Assembly: GCA_036267955.1 (NCBI GenBank)
Contig: DATAVB010000148.1
Span: forward strand, 1-64,000
DNA: 64,000 nucleotides
DNA from: DATAVB01 sp036267955
GTDB taxonomy: Bacteria; Actinomycetota; Actinomycetes; Mycobacteriales; QHCD01
Reading direction: 5' to 3'
In this document: positions 52,279-60,807 of the stretch, piece after piece
How positions within the stretch are numbered: the first letter of the stretch is position 1
Layout: the number at the start of each line of letters is the position of its first letter
Program-made: the position numbers and the translations under genes
The notes under the pieces: generated by a model
What the model saw: only the letters and a program-made list of their open reading frames with translations
Told to the model about the DNA's origin: nothing
The model's database searches: none

Positions 52279-53316
52279 CTATCGGCGCGGCTCGGAGACG
52301 AGGACCTGCTGCAGCGCATCGAAGTCCTCGACGCAGCGTCCGGAGCCCAGCGCGACGGAATGCAGCGGGTTGTCGGCGATGATGATCGGCATCGCAGTCT
52401 CGTGCTTGAGTCGCTCGTCGAGGCCGGCCAGCAGCGCGCCACCTCCGGTCAGCACGATGCCGCGGTCCATGATGTCGCCGGCCAGCTCGGGCGGGCACTT
52501 GTCGAGGGTGGTCTTGACCGCGTCGACGATGGCGTTGACGGGCTCCTCGACGGCCTTGCGGATCTCCGCACCGCTCACCACGATCGTCTTGGGCAGGCCG
52601 CTGACCAGGTCACGGCCGCGGATCTCGGCCTGCTGCTCCTCGGCGGCCGGGAACGCCGAGCCGATCGCGATCTTGATCTCTTCGGCGGTTCGCTCGCCGA
52701 GCAGCAGCGAGTATTCCTTCTTCACGAAGTTGATGATTGAGGAGTCGAGCTCGTCGCCACCGACCCGGATGCTCTGGCTCGTGACGATCCCGCCGAGGGA
52801 GATGACCGCAACCTCGGTGGTGCCGCCGCCGATGTCGACGACCATGTTGCCGGTCGGCTCGCTGACCGGCAGGCCCGAGCCGATCGCCGCCGCCATCGGC
52901 TCTTCGATGATGAAAACCTTGCTCGCGCCCGCGTTGTACGTGGACTCCTTGACGGCGCGCTGTTCCACACCGGTTACTCCACTAGGGACACATACGACGA
53001 CACGGGGACCGCGCACCAGATGGTTGCGGCGGTGAACCTTCCGGATGAAGTAACGCAACATCCGCTCGGTGGTGTCGAAATCGGCGATGACGCCGTCCTT
53101 CAGCGGTCGGACAGCGCGGATGTTGCCCGGCGTGCGGCCGATCATCCGCTTGGCCTCGCTGCCCACCGAAACGATCTCCCGGGTGGTCGTGTTGATCGCG
53201 ACGACGGACGGCTCATTGAGCACAATCCCGCGCCCACGCACGTAAACCAGAGTATTTGCGGTCCCCAGGTCGACCGCCATGTCGCGGCCAAGAAACGAGA
53301 ACGAGCTGGGTGCCAT
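52279..53316 (-). CDS. mreB: Rod-shape-determining actin homologue MreB
   Basis: The protein is 345 aa from the ATG at 53316, which has GAAGG six bases upstream. The actin-fold motifs are complete: VDLGTANTLVYV (phosphate 1), GVTGVEQRAV, NMVVDIGGGTTEVAVISLGG (phosphate 2) and IVLTGGGALLAGLDERL. It forms membrane-bound filaments that guide wall elongation. Its presence with mreCD, mrdA and rodA suggests that the organism can be rod-shaped at some stage. Confidence 0.97.
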   Translation of the reverse strand: MAPSSFSFLGRDMAVDLGTANTLVYVRGRGIVLNEPSVVAINTTTREIVSVGSEAKRMIGRTPGNIRAVRPLKDGVIADFDTTERMLRYFIRKVHRRNHLVRGPRVVVCVPSGVTGVEQRAVKESTYNAGASKVFIIEEPMAAAIGSGLPVSEPTGNMVVDIGGGTTEVAVISLGGIVTSQSIRVGGDELDSSIINFVKKEYSLLLGERTAEEIKIAIGSAFPAAEEQQAEIRGRDLVSGLPKTIVVSGAEIRKAVEEPVNAIVDAVKTTLDKCPPELAGDIMDRGIVLTGGGALLAGLDERLKHETAMPIIIADNPLHSVALGSGRCVEDFDALQQVLVSEPRR

Positions 53317-53449
53317 CGCAAACCTTCTCTTTATTGCCCTGCGGCCATGACGACGAGAATGCAATTGATCGTACCGGCGACGCAACCGGTAAGGCTGCAG
53401 GCTGAGCCGTTTCCTACGTTGACGCCCGATGCCGCAACAGCGTTGACTA

Positions 53450-53860
53450 TCAACCCAAAGTCGGGAAGAACAGGCCGATCTCACGTTTCGCGGACTCCGG
53501 GGAATCGGAGCCGTGCACGATGTTCATCTGCACCTCGAGACCGAAATCGCCGCGCAGGCTGCCGGTTGCCGCCTTGACCGGGTCGGTGCTGCCGGCCAGC
53601 TGGCGAAATGCCTCGATGGCGCGGGGGCCTTCGAGCACGGCGGCCACCAAAGGCCCGGACGTGATGAAATCGACAAGGCTGGCGAAGAACGGCTTCTCGG
53701 CGTGCTCGGCGTAGTGCGTCTGGGCGGTCTCCCGATCGAGAGTGCGCAACTCCAGCGCGGCGACGGACAGTCCCTTGCGCTCACACCGGGCAATCACCTC
53801 CCCGACGAGGCCACGGCGTACTCCGTCGGGCTTGACGAGAACGAGGGTGCGCTCACTCAC
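53450..53860 (-). CDS. ndk: Nucleoside diphosphate kinase
   Basis: The protein is 136 aa from the GTG at 53860 (AGGAG upstream). RTLVLVKPDGVRRGLVGEVI is the family opening, and NIVHGSDSPESAKREIGLFF holds the phospho-accepting His. It balances NTP pools. In most actinobacteria it directly follows folC and DUF4233; here a 5-kb island separates them. Confidence 0.96.
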   Translation of the reverse strand: MSERTLVLVKPDGVRRGLVGEVIARCERKGLSVAALELRTLDRETAQTHYAEHAEKPFFASLVDFITSGPLVAAVLEGPRAIEAFRQLAGSTDPVKAATGSLRGDFGLEVQMNIVHGSDSPESAKREIGLFFPTLG

Positions 53861-54047
53861 CGGGTCTGCTCCTGATCTGGTCTGGACGGCTGGGTTGTCC
53901 GTGTCACTCGCTGGCGACACTCTTGGGACTTACTTGGGACACGTGCTGGCACCGGACACTAGCTGGCAGAGGTGTCGCGCGGGTGACCTACCCCGCGACA
54001 TCCGGTGGTCTGTCCGCATATCGCAGGCAGCGCATTAGGGTCGGCCG

Positions 54048-55044
54048 ATGACGCCGTCGTCGCTGCAGGGGATCCTGGTCGCCGACTTCAGCCGGGTGCT
54101 CGCCGGTCCGTACGCCACCATAATGCTGGCCGACCTGGGTGCGGACGTGGTGAAGGCGGAGAGCCCGGACGGCGACGACACCCGCCGCTCGGGCCCGCCG
54201 TACGCGGACGGTGAGGCCACCTATTTCCTGTCGGTGAACCGGAACAAGCGCTCGATCCGGCTGGACCTGCGCGATCCGGCCGACCAGGAACTGGCGCGGG
54301 AACTGGTCCGTCGCGCCGACGTGCTGGTGCAGGCGATGGGCGGCCTGATGAGCGTCACCGGGGCCGCCGAGCCGACGAAGGTGGGGGTCGCGCTGGTCGA
54401 TGTGTTGACCGGGCTGCACGCCACGATCTGCATCCTGGCCGCGCTCCGCCACAAGGACGCAACCGGCGCCGGCCAGCACGTGCAGGTGGATCTGCTGCAC
54501 TGCCAGCTCTCCAGCCTCGTCAACCAGGCGTCGGCATTGTCGCCGGCGGGGTCGTGCCCGCACGGCTGGGCAACCGGCACCCGAGAATCGCGCCGTACGC
54601 CCCTATCCGACCGCCGACGCCCCGCTGGTGCTGGCGGTGGGCAACGACCGGCAGTTCGGGGTGTTGCGCGCGGCGCTGGGCCGTCCCGAGCTGGCCGCCG
54701 ATCCGCGGTTCGCCGGCAACCCGGACCGGGTCGCCCACCACGCCGAACTGGATGACCTGCTCGCCGCGGCGCTGGCCGGAAGGACCGCCGCGGACTGGAC
54801 GGCGCGGTTGACGACAGTGGGTGTGCCGTGCGGACCGGTCAACGACATCGCCGCCGCTTTCGCGCTGGCGAGGTAGTTGGGACTGCCGGTGGTACGGGAG
54901 GTACAGCGCGGCGATGAGAGTCGGGTGCCGACGGTGACGAATCCGATCGGCCTGCCGGCCAGCCCGGTGTCGCACCGGACGGCACCGCCACGGCTGGGAG
55001 AGCACGACCGGGAGATCCGGGACTGGCTGCTGGCCGGCTATTAG
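54048..55044 (+). pseudogene. CoA-transferase family III gene, inactivated
   Basis: The start ADFSRVLAGPYATIMLADLG and the later VALVDVLTGLHA (active-site Asp) are a clear CaiB/BaiF-type formyl-CoA-transferase. After about residue 168 the frame breaks. One base is missing near 54556 and another near 54602, after which the true sequence continues as VLAVGNDRQFGVLRAALG. An in-frame TAG at 54874-54876 interrupts FALAR-LGLPVVREVQ, and the natural end (RDWLLAGY) is at 55044. Three separate lesions make an accidental read error unlikely, although resequencing would settle it. Confidence 0.8.
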
Positions 55045-55436
55045 CCGACAGCGCTGGGATGGAGTAGCTCGGCGAGGACTTCCTGCTGGGTCGGCTGTGC
55101 CTGTGTGTGCCGGTCGCGGCCCTCATCGGTGAGGCAGACCCAGATGCCGCGGCGATCCTGATCACACAGCGAGCGGGACACCAGGCCCTCGCGCTCCAGC
55201 CGGCCGATCACCCGGGACAGCGCGCTCTGACTCAGGTGCACGGCGTCGGCCAGCTCCTGCACCCGGTGCTTGTCCTCGGCGGTCCCGACCAGCCGGTCGA
55301 GCACCTCGAACTCGCTCATTCCGAGCCCGTGCCGACCATGCAGCTCACGCTCGAGCGCACAGGAAATCGTTGCGTGGCGGGCAAGCAGCTCACGCCAGTC
55401 ATTGACCAGAGACCTGTCGGTCGCGATGTCGACCAT
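55041..55436 (-). CDS. MarR family transcriptional regulator
   Basis: The protein is 131 aa from the ATG at 55436. The winged helix is LADAVHLSQSALSRVIGRLEREGLVSR, followed by DQDRRGIWVCLTDEG. It lies back to back with an MFS exporter gene, a classic MarR arrangement in which the regulator represses the exporter until a drug-like ligand binds. The intergenic region contains a phased operator array. Confidence 0.88.
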   Translation of the reverse strand: MVDIATDRSLVNDWRELLARHATISCALERELHGRHGLGMSEFEVLDRLVGTAEDKHRVQELADAVHLSQSALSRVIGRLEREGLVSRSLCDQDRRGIWVCLTDEGRDRHTQAQPTQQEVLAELLHPSAVG

Positions 55437-55461
55437 GGCCCGCAGGCTACCACAGACTCGC

Positions 55462-55532
55462 GCATCAAATGCACAAGCATCTAATGCCCGCACACTTAAT
55501 GCGTCGACACTAGATGCATCTGCATGTAATGT
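55462..55532. promoter_or_regulatory. Five-unit 15-bp-phased operator array
   Basis: Five related 11-mers start at 55462, 55477, 55492, 55507 and 55522, exactly 15 bp apart: GCATCAAATGC, GCATCTAATGC, ACACTTAATGC, ACACTAGATGC, GCATGTAATGT. Each is near-palindromic (GCATnnnATGC). The last two cover the candidate exporter promoter. They are the likely binding sites of the adjacent MarR protein; the even spacing suggests cooperative binding of several dimers. Confidence 0.7.
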
Positions 55533-55539
55533 CCCCGGC
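55504..55539 (+). promoter_or_regulatory. Probable leaderless promoter of the MFS exporter
   Basis: TCGACA (55504-55509) and TAATGT (55527-55532) are 17 bp apart, and the ATG of the exporter starts seven bases after the -10 box with no ribosome binding site. The message would then begin at or next to the ATG. Operator units 4 and 5 overlap both boxes, so bound MarR would exclude RNA polymerase. Confidence 0.55.
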
Positions 55540-56997
55540 ATGACTTCTTCCACCACCGCGCGCCCCGTGCTGCGCTGGGATGCCCGCACCTGGGGCGCCC
55601 TCGTCGTACTGTGCGGCGCGCTCTTCCTGGACGGTCTCGATGTCTCGATGGTCGGCATGGCGCTGCCCTCGATTCGCACCGATCTGCATCTGTCCACCTC
55701 CTCCCTGCAATGGATCGTCAGCGGCTACGTGCTCGGCTACGGCGGCCTGCTGCTGCTCGGCGGCCGGGCCGCCGACCTGCTCGGCCGCCGCCGGGTCTTC
55801 CTCGCCGCGCTCGCGGTCTTCGCCGCCGCCTCTCTGTTGGGCGGCGTCGTCAGCAGCCCCGGGCTGTTGATCGCCACCCGCTTCATCAAGGGCGTGGCCG
55901 CGGCGTTCACCGCGCCCGCCGGTCTGTCGATCATCACCACCACGTTCGCGGAAGGCCCGGCCCGCAACCGGGCGCTGTCGATCTACACCGCCTGCGGCGC
56001 AAGCGGATTCTCCATGGGGCTGATCCTCGGTGGCCTGCTGACCGAGGTCGGCTGGCGGTGGACCTTCCTGCTGCCCGTCCCGATCGCGTTGGCGGCCTTC
56101 GTCGCCGGCCGGATCCTGATCGCCGACGACGGCCGACCGGACCGCGAGGGACGCGGGTACGACCTGGCCGGTGCGGTCACGGCCACCGGCGCGATGCTGC
56201 TGCTGGTCTACGCGGTGGTGCAGGCGCCGACCGTGGGTTGGGTCACCGCCCGCACCCTGCTGTCCTTTGCCGGCGTGATCGCCCTTCTGGTCGCGTTCGT
56301 GGTGACCGAACAACGCACCACCCATCCCCTGGTACGGCTGGGGATTCTGCGTTCGGGCGCGCTGACCCGAGCCAACATCGGGGCGATGACGATGTTCGGG
56401 TCGTACATCGGGTTCCAATTCGTCGGCACGCTCTACCTGCAATCAATGCTGCACTGGTCCCCGGTGAAGACCGCGCTGGCGTTCCTGCCGGCCGGTGCGC
56501 TGGTCGCGTTCGGGGCACCGCAGGTCGGGCGGCTGGCTGACCGGATCGGCACCTCCCGGGTGCTGGTCGCCGGCTCGCTGGCGTTCGCCATCGGCTATCC
56601 GCTGGCGCTGCGCTTCAACCCGGCGCCGAACTACGCGGTGATCATCCTGCCGACGATCCTGTTGCTGGGCGTGGGATTCGGGCTGTCGTTCCCGTCGCTC
56701 AACATCCAGGCCACGGCCGGAGTCGCCGACCACGAGCAGGGGCTGGCCTCGGGGCTGCTCAACACCTCGATCCAGATCGGCGGCGCCATCGTGTTGGCCA
56801 TCGTCACCGCGGTGGTCAGCAGTGGCGGCGGACAGCAGTCCAACGCCGACCTGCTCGGCTCGTACCACAACGCGATCGCCGTGGTGACAGGCGTTGCGGT
56901 GCTCGGCCTGGTGGTCGCACTCAGCGGCCTGATCAGTCGCCGTCGCCCGATCCTGGAATCTGCGCTCGTCGAGGAGCCTGTCCTCGTCGAGACCTGA
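55540..56997 (+). CDS. DHA2-type MFS drug exporter
   Basis: The protein is 485 aa with 14 predicted membrane segments. The motifs LDVSMVGMALPSIRTDL (motif D1) and GGRAADLLGRRRVF (motif A) plus GFSMGLILGGLLTEVGWRW (motif C, antiporter) define the DHA2 proton-drug antiporters. It is divergent from a MarR gene. The ligand is unknown, but a toxic small molecule is likely. Confidence 0.92.
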   Translation: MTSSTTARPVLRWDARTWGALVVLCGALFLDGLDVSMVGMALPSIRTDLHLSTSSLQWIVSGYVLGYGGLLLLGGRAADLLGRRRVFLAALAVFAAASLLGGVVSSPGLLIATRFIKGVAAAFTAPAGLSIITTTFAEGPARNRALSIYTACGASGFSMGLILGGLLTEVGWRWTFLLPVPIALAAFVAGRILIADDGRPDREGRGYDLAGAVTATGAMLLLVYAVVQAPTVGWVTARTLLSFAGVIALLVAFVVTEQRTTHPLVRLGILRSGALTRANIGAMTMFGSYIGFQFVGTLYLQSMLHWSPVKTALAFLPAGALVAFGAPQVGRLADRIGTSRVLVAGSLAFAIGYPLALRFNPAPNYAVIILPTILLLGVGFGLSFPSLNIQATAGVADHEQGLASGLLNTSIQIGGAIVLAIVTAVVSSGGGQQSNADLLGSYHNAIAVVTGVAVLGLVVALSGLISRRRPILESALVEEPVLVET

Positions 56998-57061
56998 TCC
57001 ACTCCCGCGCCCCGCCGATCCCATCTCGGACCGTCGCCGTAGCTCCAACCTTGCTCCACCT

Positions 57062-57126
57062 CCGATCGAAGTGCGCCTTACCCGCTGCGGAACCGCCATC
57101 AGCCGGGTAAAGCACACTTCGATCGG
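57062..57126. repeat. Type C palindromic element
   Basis: GATCGAAGTGCGCCTTACCC and its inverted partner GGGTAAAGCACACTTCGATC face each other 21 bases apart between two convergent genes, giving a 22-bp stem with a few mismatches. The core matches the copies at 43783 and 63448. It may terminate both genes. Confidence 0.78.
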
Positions 57127-57153
57127 TGCTTTCCGCCCCGGCACCTGGGGCGG

Positions 57154-58020
57154 TCAGGCGCGTACGGCAGGGAGCACCTCACGGGCCAACCGCTCGACCT
57201 GCTCGTCCCGGCCCGGGCCGGTCGGAGCCAGATTCAAGGCCGTGAATCCCCAGCCCACCAGGCGGTTCAGCTGCTCGATCACCGCGTCAGCACTGCCGGT
57301 CACCGACCCGTCGTCGTAACCGGCAGCGTCGTCGATCCGTACGGTCAGGTTGAGCGCGCAGGTGATCTCCTCCGCCGCCCGACCCGCCGACCGGGCCGCG
57401 GCGAGCACCCGGTCGCGCATCGCCGGCAGGCCGTCCCGCGGCCCGTATCCGAGCGACGGAATCCAGCCGGCGGCCAGCCGTCCGGTGAGCGCCAGCGCCC
57501 GCGGCCCGAAAGTGCCCAGCCACAAGGGAATCCGCTGGTCCGGTTTGGGCTCGAGATCGGCCGCCTCGGCGCGGTGCAGCCGCCCGGCGAAGCTGAATCT
57601 CGGCTCGCTCCAGAGCCCGCGGATGATCTCGATTGCCTCGCCCAGCCCGTCGACCTTCTCCCGCGCGGTCGGCACCGTGAGCCCGAACGCGCGGAACTCC
57701 GCGTCGGAATACCCACCACCGAGCCCGAGAATGAGCCGACCACCGGAAAGCCGGTCGAACGTCTCGGCCATCTTCGCGGTCATCGCCGGATTCCGGTACG
57801 GCACACCGAGAACGCGGGTGGCCAGCCGGATCCGTTCGGTCCGGGCGGCGATCCAGGACAGCATCGTCCAGGTCTCGTACGTCGGGTGGTCGCCACCCGG
57901 ATGGTCCGAGGCGGAGACGAAGTCGAAACCCAGCCGTTCGGCGGTGACGGCGTCGGCGACCGGATCTGCGCCCGGCGCGGCGGAGGTAAAGATGTCGAGG
58001 CCGAACTGTGGTGTCGTCAT
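57154..58020 (-). CDS. LLM-class F420/flavin-dependent oxidoreductase
   Basis: The protein is 288 aa with a luciferase-like barrel. VTAERLGFDFVSASDHPGG, RLATRVLGVPYRNPAMTAKM and GRLILGLGGGYSDAEF are typical of F420-dependent TIGR03619/03621-like enzymes of actinobacteria. AAAGGA precedes the ATG. The substrate is unknown. Its ATG overlaps the stop of the yczE remnant (ATGA), so the two were once co-translated. Confidence 0.87.
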   Translation of the reverse strand: MTTPQFGLDIFTSAAPGADPVADAVTAERLGFDFVSASDHPGGDHPTYETWTMLSWIAARTERIRLATRVLGVPYRNPAMTAKMAETFDRLSGGRLILGLGGGYSDAEFRAFGLTVPTAREKVDGLGEAIEIIRGLWSEPRFSFAGRLHRAEAADLEPKPDQRIPLWLGTFGPRALALTGRLAAGWIPSLGYGPRDGLPAMRDRVLAAARSAGRAAEEITCALNLTVRIDDAAGYDDGSVTGSADAVIEQLNRLVGWGFTALNLAPTGPGRDEQVERLAREVLPAVRA

Positions 58021-58366
58021 TGGACAGTCCTTTCTGGACCGGCTGTGCTCAGCCCGGAGGTTCGAACGGTGAGAATCGGCAGCAGGAGTTGTACGAGCGG
58101 CCCGATGCTGAGTGCGTAGAGCAGGGTCCCGACGCCGACGCTGCCGCCGAGAAGCCAGCCGGCAGCCAGAGCAGCAGGACGGCGGCGCTCACGCCGATCA
58201 CCACGTCCCCGAAGGGCACCTGCAGTTGCCGGGCCAGACCCTGATGCAGCACATCCCACGGATCCAGCCCGAGCCGCGCCCGGATCAGCAGCGCCATGCT
58301 CACGCCGAACAGCACCAGCCCGACGTACAGGCTCAGCAATCGCTGCGCGGTTCTGTTGGTTGACAT
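58017..58366 (-). pseudogene. YczE/YitT-type membrane protein gene with internal deletion
   Basis: The N-terminus LLSLYVGLVLFGVSMALLIR and GLDPWDVLHQGLARQLQVPF is the start of a YczE-like protein, usually about 200 aa. After about residue 60 the sequence jumps, in another frame, to the natural end AAGWLLGGSVGVGTLLYALS then IGPLVQLLLP. Roughly 100 residues (two or three membrane helices) are missing. The ATG at 58366 and the overlap of its stop with the next gene show that it was once intact. Confidence 0.72.
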
Positions 58367-58402
58367 GTCACGCAACACTAAGAGCCGTTAGATGACATGT
58401 CA
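58361..58402. promoter_or_regulatory. Twin TGACATGTCA operators
   Basis: The perfect 10-bp palindrome TGACATGTCA occurs at 58361-58370 and 58393-58402, 32 bp (three helical turns) apart, in the divergent promoter region between the yczE remnant and a MarR gene. The first overlaps the yczE start codon. They are the likely autoregulatory sites of the MarR protein. Confidence 0.65.
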
Positions 58403-58424
58403 ATCAAAGCGCTAGGCTGCGTCC

Positions 58425-58877
58425 ATGGCTGAACCGAAATGGTTGAACGGACCCGAGGCGCGCGCCTGGCGCGGCTACCGGCGGATGCGGGCCCTGCTGG
58501 ATCTGCAGATCGCCCGCGACCTGGCCGCCGACTCACGGCTGTCGGACACCGACTACGACGTGCTGTCGAATCTGTCCGAGGCGGCCGATCACCAGTTGCG
58601 GCTCACCGATCTCGCCGCGCTGATGCTCTGGTCGAAGAGCCGGCTGTCCCACCACATCACCCGCATGCAACAGCGCGGGCTGGTGACCCGGGAGGAGTCG
58701 CCGACCGACGCCCGGGCAGCCGTGGTGCTGCTCACCGATGCCGGCTGGGCCGCAATCCGGGCCGCGGCACCGCCGCACCTGAAATCGGTCCGGCGAAATT
58801 TCGTGGACCTGCTGACCCACGAAGAATTGAAAGCGCTCGGCGACATTGCCGAGAAGGTGGTGGCCCGGCTCAGCTAG
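58425..58877 (+). CDS. MarR family transcriptional regulator
   Basis: The protein is 150 aa. The DNA-binding wing region reads LAALMLWSKSRLSHHITRMQ and RGLVTREESPTDARAAVVLLT. TAGGCT at 58413-58418 lies six bases before the ATG and no ribosome binding site is seen, so the message may be leaderless. It is divergent from the deleted yczE and its partner oxidoreductase. Its stop overlaps the converging DUF4233 gene by four bases. Confidence 0.88.
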   Translation: MAEPKWLNGPEARAWRGYRRMRALLDLQIARDLAADSRLSDTDYDVLSNLSEAADHQLRLTDLAALMLWSKSRLSHHITRMQQRGLVTREESPTDARAAVVLLTDAGWAAIRAAAPPHLKSVRRNFVDLLTHEELKALGDIAEKVVARLS

Positions 58878-59326
58878 GAGCCCGGTCCGAGCAGTTGGCG
58901 GCGGATCTGCAGTTCATACAGCCAGATCGCAGCGAAGATCGCGCCGAGGATGAACATCGCCTGGGTCATCAGGCCACACGCGATCAGCGCCACCTGCAGG
59001 ACCGACCCCAGCACGATTCCGGCTGGTCGGCGGATCAGGCCGGCCGCCACGATGAACAGCACCGCCAGGGCGATCAGCAGGGACAATTTGACCGCCGTCA
59101 GACCGCTGCCGAACTGGGCGATTGCCCGCGGTACGAACAAGACCACGAGCGCTTCCAGGGTCAGCGTGGCAGCGAAGACACCGCGGACGGCCCGCGCCGC
59201 GCGCGGGTTGCCGGCCAACGGCGCCGGAGCTTCGGCGTCGTCGGAGAGTTCGGGAGTCTCCTCGGCTGTCTCGTCCCGCTCGGTGTCGTCCGCACTCATT
59301 TCGACATCCCCGCCCGCCTCTATCAT
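58874..59326 (-). CDS. DUF4233 membrane protein
   Basis: The protein is 150 aa, with an acidic N-terminal tail (about 40 residues) and four membrane segments (GVFAATLTLEALVVLFVPRA starts the first). It follows folC in nearly all actinobacteria and here overlaps it by ATGA. The internal ATG at 59299 could also be the start. Function unknown. Confidence 0.85.
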   Translation of the reverse strand: MIEAGGDVEMSADDTERDETAEETPELSDDAEAPAPLAGNPRAARAVRGVFAATLTLEALVVLFVPRAIAQFGSGLTAVKLSLLIALAVLFIVAAGLIRRPAGIVLGSVLQVALIACGLMTQAMFILGAIFAAIWLYELQIRRQLLGPGS

Positions 59327-60807
59327 GCCGGGCCGGTCCCGAGCAACATCCGCGCGTCGCCGGCGGTGATCACCGACCCGGTGATCAGTACGCCCGAGGA
59401 ACCCAGCCCCTCGATGTCCTCCTCGGCCAACTGGATTCCGGTGTCGATCGCGTCGTCCAATCGCGGCTCGACCGTCACCCGTGCGGCACCGAACACCTGG
59501 ACCGCCAGAGCAGCCAACTCGTCGACCGGGAGTCGCCGGTGCGAGGAGTTCTCGGTCACCACGATCGACTCCAGCGCCGGCTCCAACACCTCCAGCATGC
59601 CTCGTACGTCCTTGTCGGACAGGGCCGCCACCACCCCGACCAGTCGGGTAAAGGCAAACGACTCGCTCACCGCATCGATCGTGGCGGCCATGCCGTGCGG
59701 GTTGTGGCCCGCGTCGAGCAGCACGGTCGGCAACGTCCGGACGATCTCGAGCCGTCCCGGCGAGGTCACCTCGGCGAACCCGGCCCGGACCAGATCGACG
59801 TTCAACGGCTGCGGGCCCTCGGTCCCCACGGCTGATCCCTCGGCGGCCCCGCCGACTCCGTTACCGGATTCCTCCGCGGTCCCGTCGGCTGCGCTCCCAA
59901 GTCGCTCCGCGGTCTCCCCCGCACGTCGTTCCGGAGCGCCGAAGAAGGCTTCCACCGCGGCGAGCGCGCAGGCCGCGTTCTGCGCCTGATGTACGCCGTA
60001 CAGCGGCAGGAAGATGTCGTCGTACCGCCCGCTGAGCCCCTGCAGTGAGATCAGCTGACCGCCGATGGCCGGGCGGCGCTCGACGATGCCGAACTCCAAA
60101 CCCTCCCGGGCGGCGGTCGCCCCGACCTCGGCGACCTTGTGCAGCAGCACCTCGGCCGCCGACTCCTGCTGGGCGGCGAAAATCGCGGCGGCGCCCGGTT
60201 TGATGATGCCGGCCTTCTCGGTCGCGATCTCCTCGACTGTGTTGCCGAGATAGCGCGTGTGGTCGATGGCGATCGGCGTGATGATGGCGACCTGGCCGTC
60301 GGCGATGTTGGTCGAGTCCCAGGAGCCGCCGAGGCCGACCTCGATCACGGCCACGTCGACCGGGGCGTCGGCGAAGGCGACAAAGCTCATCGCCGTCATC
60401 ACCTCGAACAGCGACAACGGGTTGCGCTGCTGCGCGTCGACCAGCTCCAGGTACGGCGCCACGTCGTCGTACAGCTCGCCGAAACGGGTCCCGCTGACCG
60501 GCTGACCGTCGATGCTGATCCGCTCGGTGTAGGACTCCAGGTGCGGGCTGGTGGTGCGGCCCACCCGCAGCCCGAACGACCGCAGCAACGAGTCGACCAT
60601 CCGGGCCGTCGAGGTCTTGCCGTTGGTGCCGGTGAGGTGCACGACCGGGTACGCCCGCTGGGGGTTGCCGAGCAGGTCGACGAGGATCCGGATGCGATCC
60701 AGGGTCGGGTCCATCCGGGACTCGGGCCAGCGGGTGGACAGTGCCTTCTCGACCCGGGCCAGCTCGGCCCTGTCCTGGTCGGGATCGGTCCCCCCGATAT
60801 CGGTCAC
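59323..60807 (-). CDS. folC: Folylpolyglutamate/dihydrofolate synthase
   Basis: The protein is 494 aa from the GTG at 60807, which overlaps the valS stop (GTGA). The P-loop GTNGKTS is at residues 60-66, with TSPHLESYTERI, DVAVIEVGLGGSWDSTN and LLDAGHNPHG further on. It adds glutamates to folates and makes dihydrofolate. An insertion of about 40 residues rich in Gly, Ala and Glu (about 283-325) is not part of the usual fold and looks disordered. Confidence 0.94.
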   Translation of the reverse strand: MTDIGGTDPDQDRAELARVEKALSTRWPESRMDPTLDRIRILVDLLGNPQRAYPVVHLTGTNGKTSTARMVDSLLRSFGLRVGRTTSPHLESYTERISIDGQPVSGTRFGELYDDVAPYLELVDAQQRNPLSLFEVMTAMSFVAFADAPVDVAVIEVGLGGSWDSTNIADGQVAIITPIAIDHTRYLGNTVEEIATEKAGIIKPGAAAIFAAQQESAAEVLLHKVAEVGATAAREGLEFGIVERRPAIGGQLISLQGLSGRYDDIFLPLYGVHQAQNAACALAAVEAFFGAPERRAGETAERLGSAADGTAEESGNGVGGAAEGSAVGTEGPQPLNVDLVRAGFAEVTSPGRLEIVRTLPTVLLDAGHNPHGMAATIDAVSESFAFTRLVGVVAALSDKDVRGMLEVLEPALESIVVTENSSHRRLPVDELAALAVQVFGAARVTVEPRLDDAIDTGIQLAEEDIEGLGSSGVLITGSVITAGDARMLLGTGPA

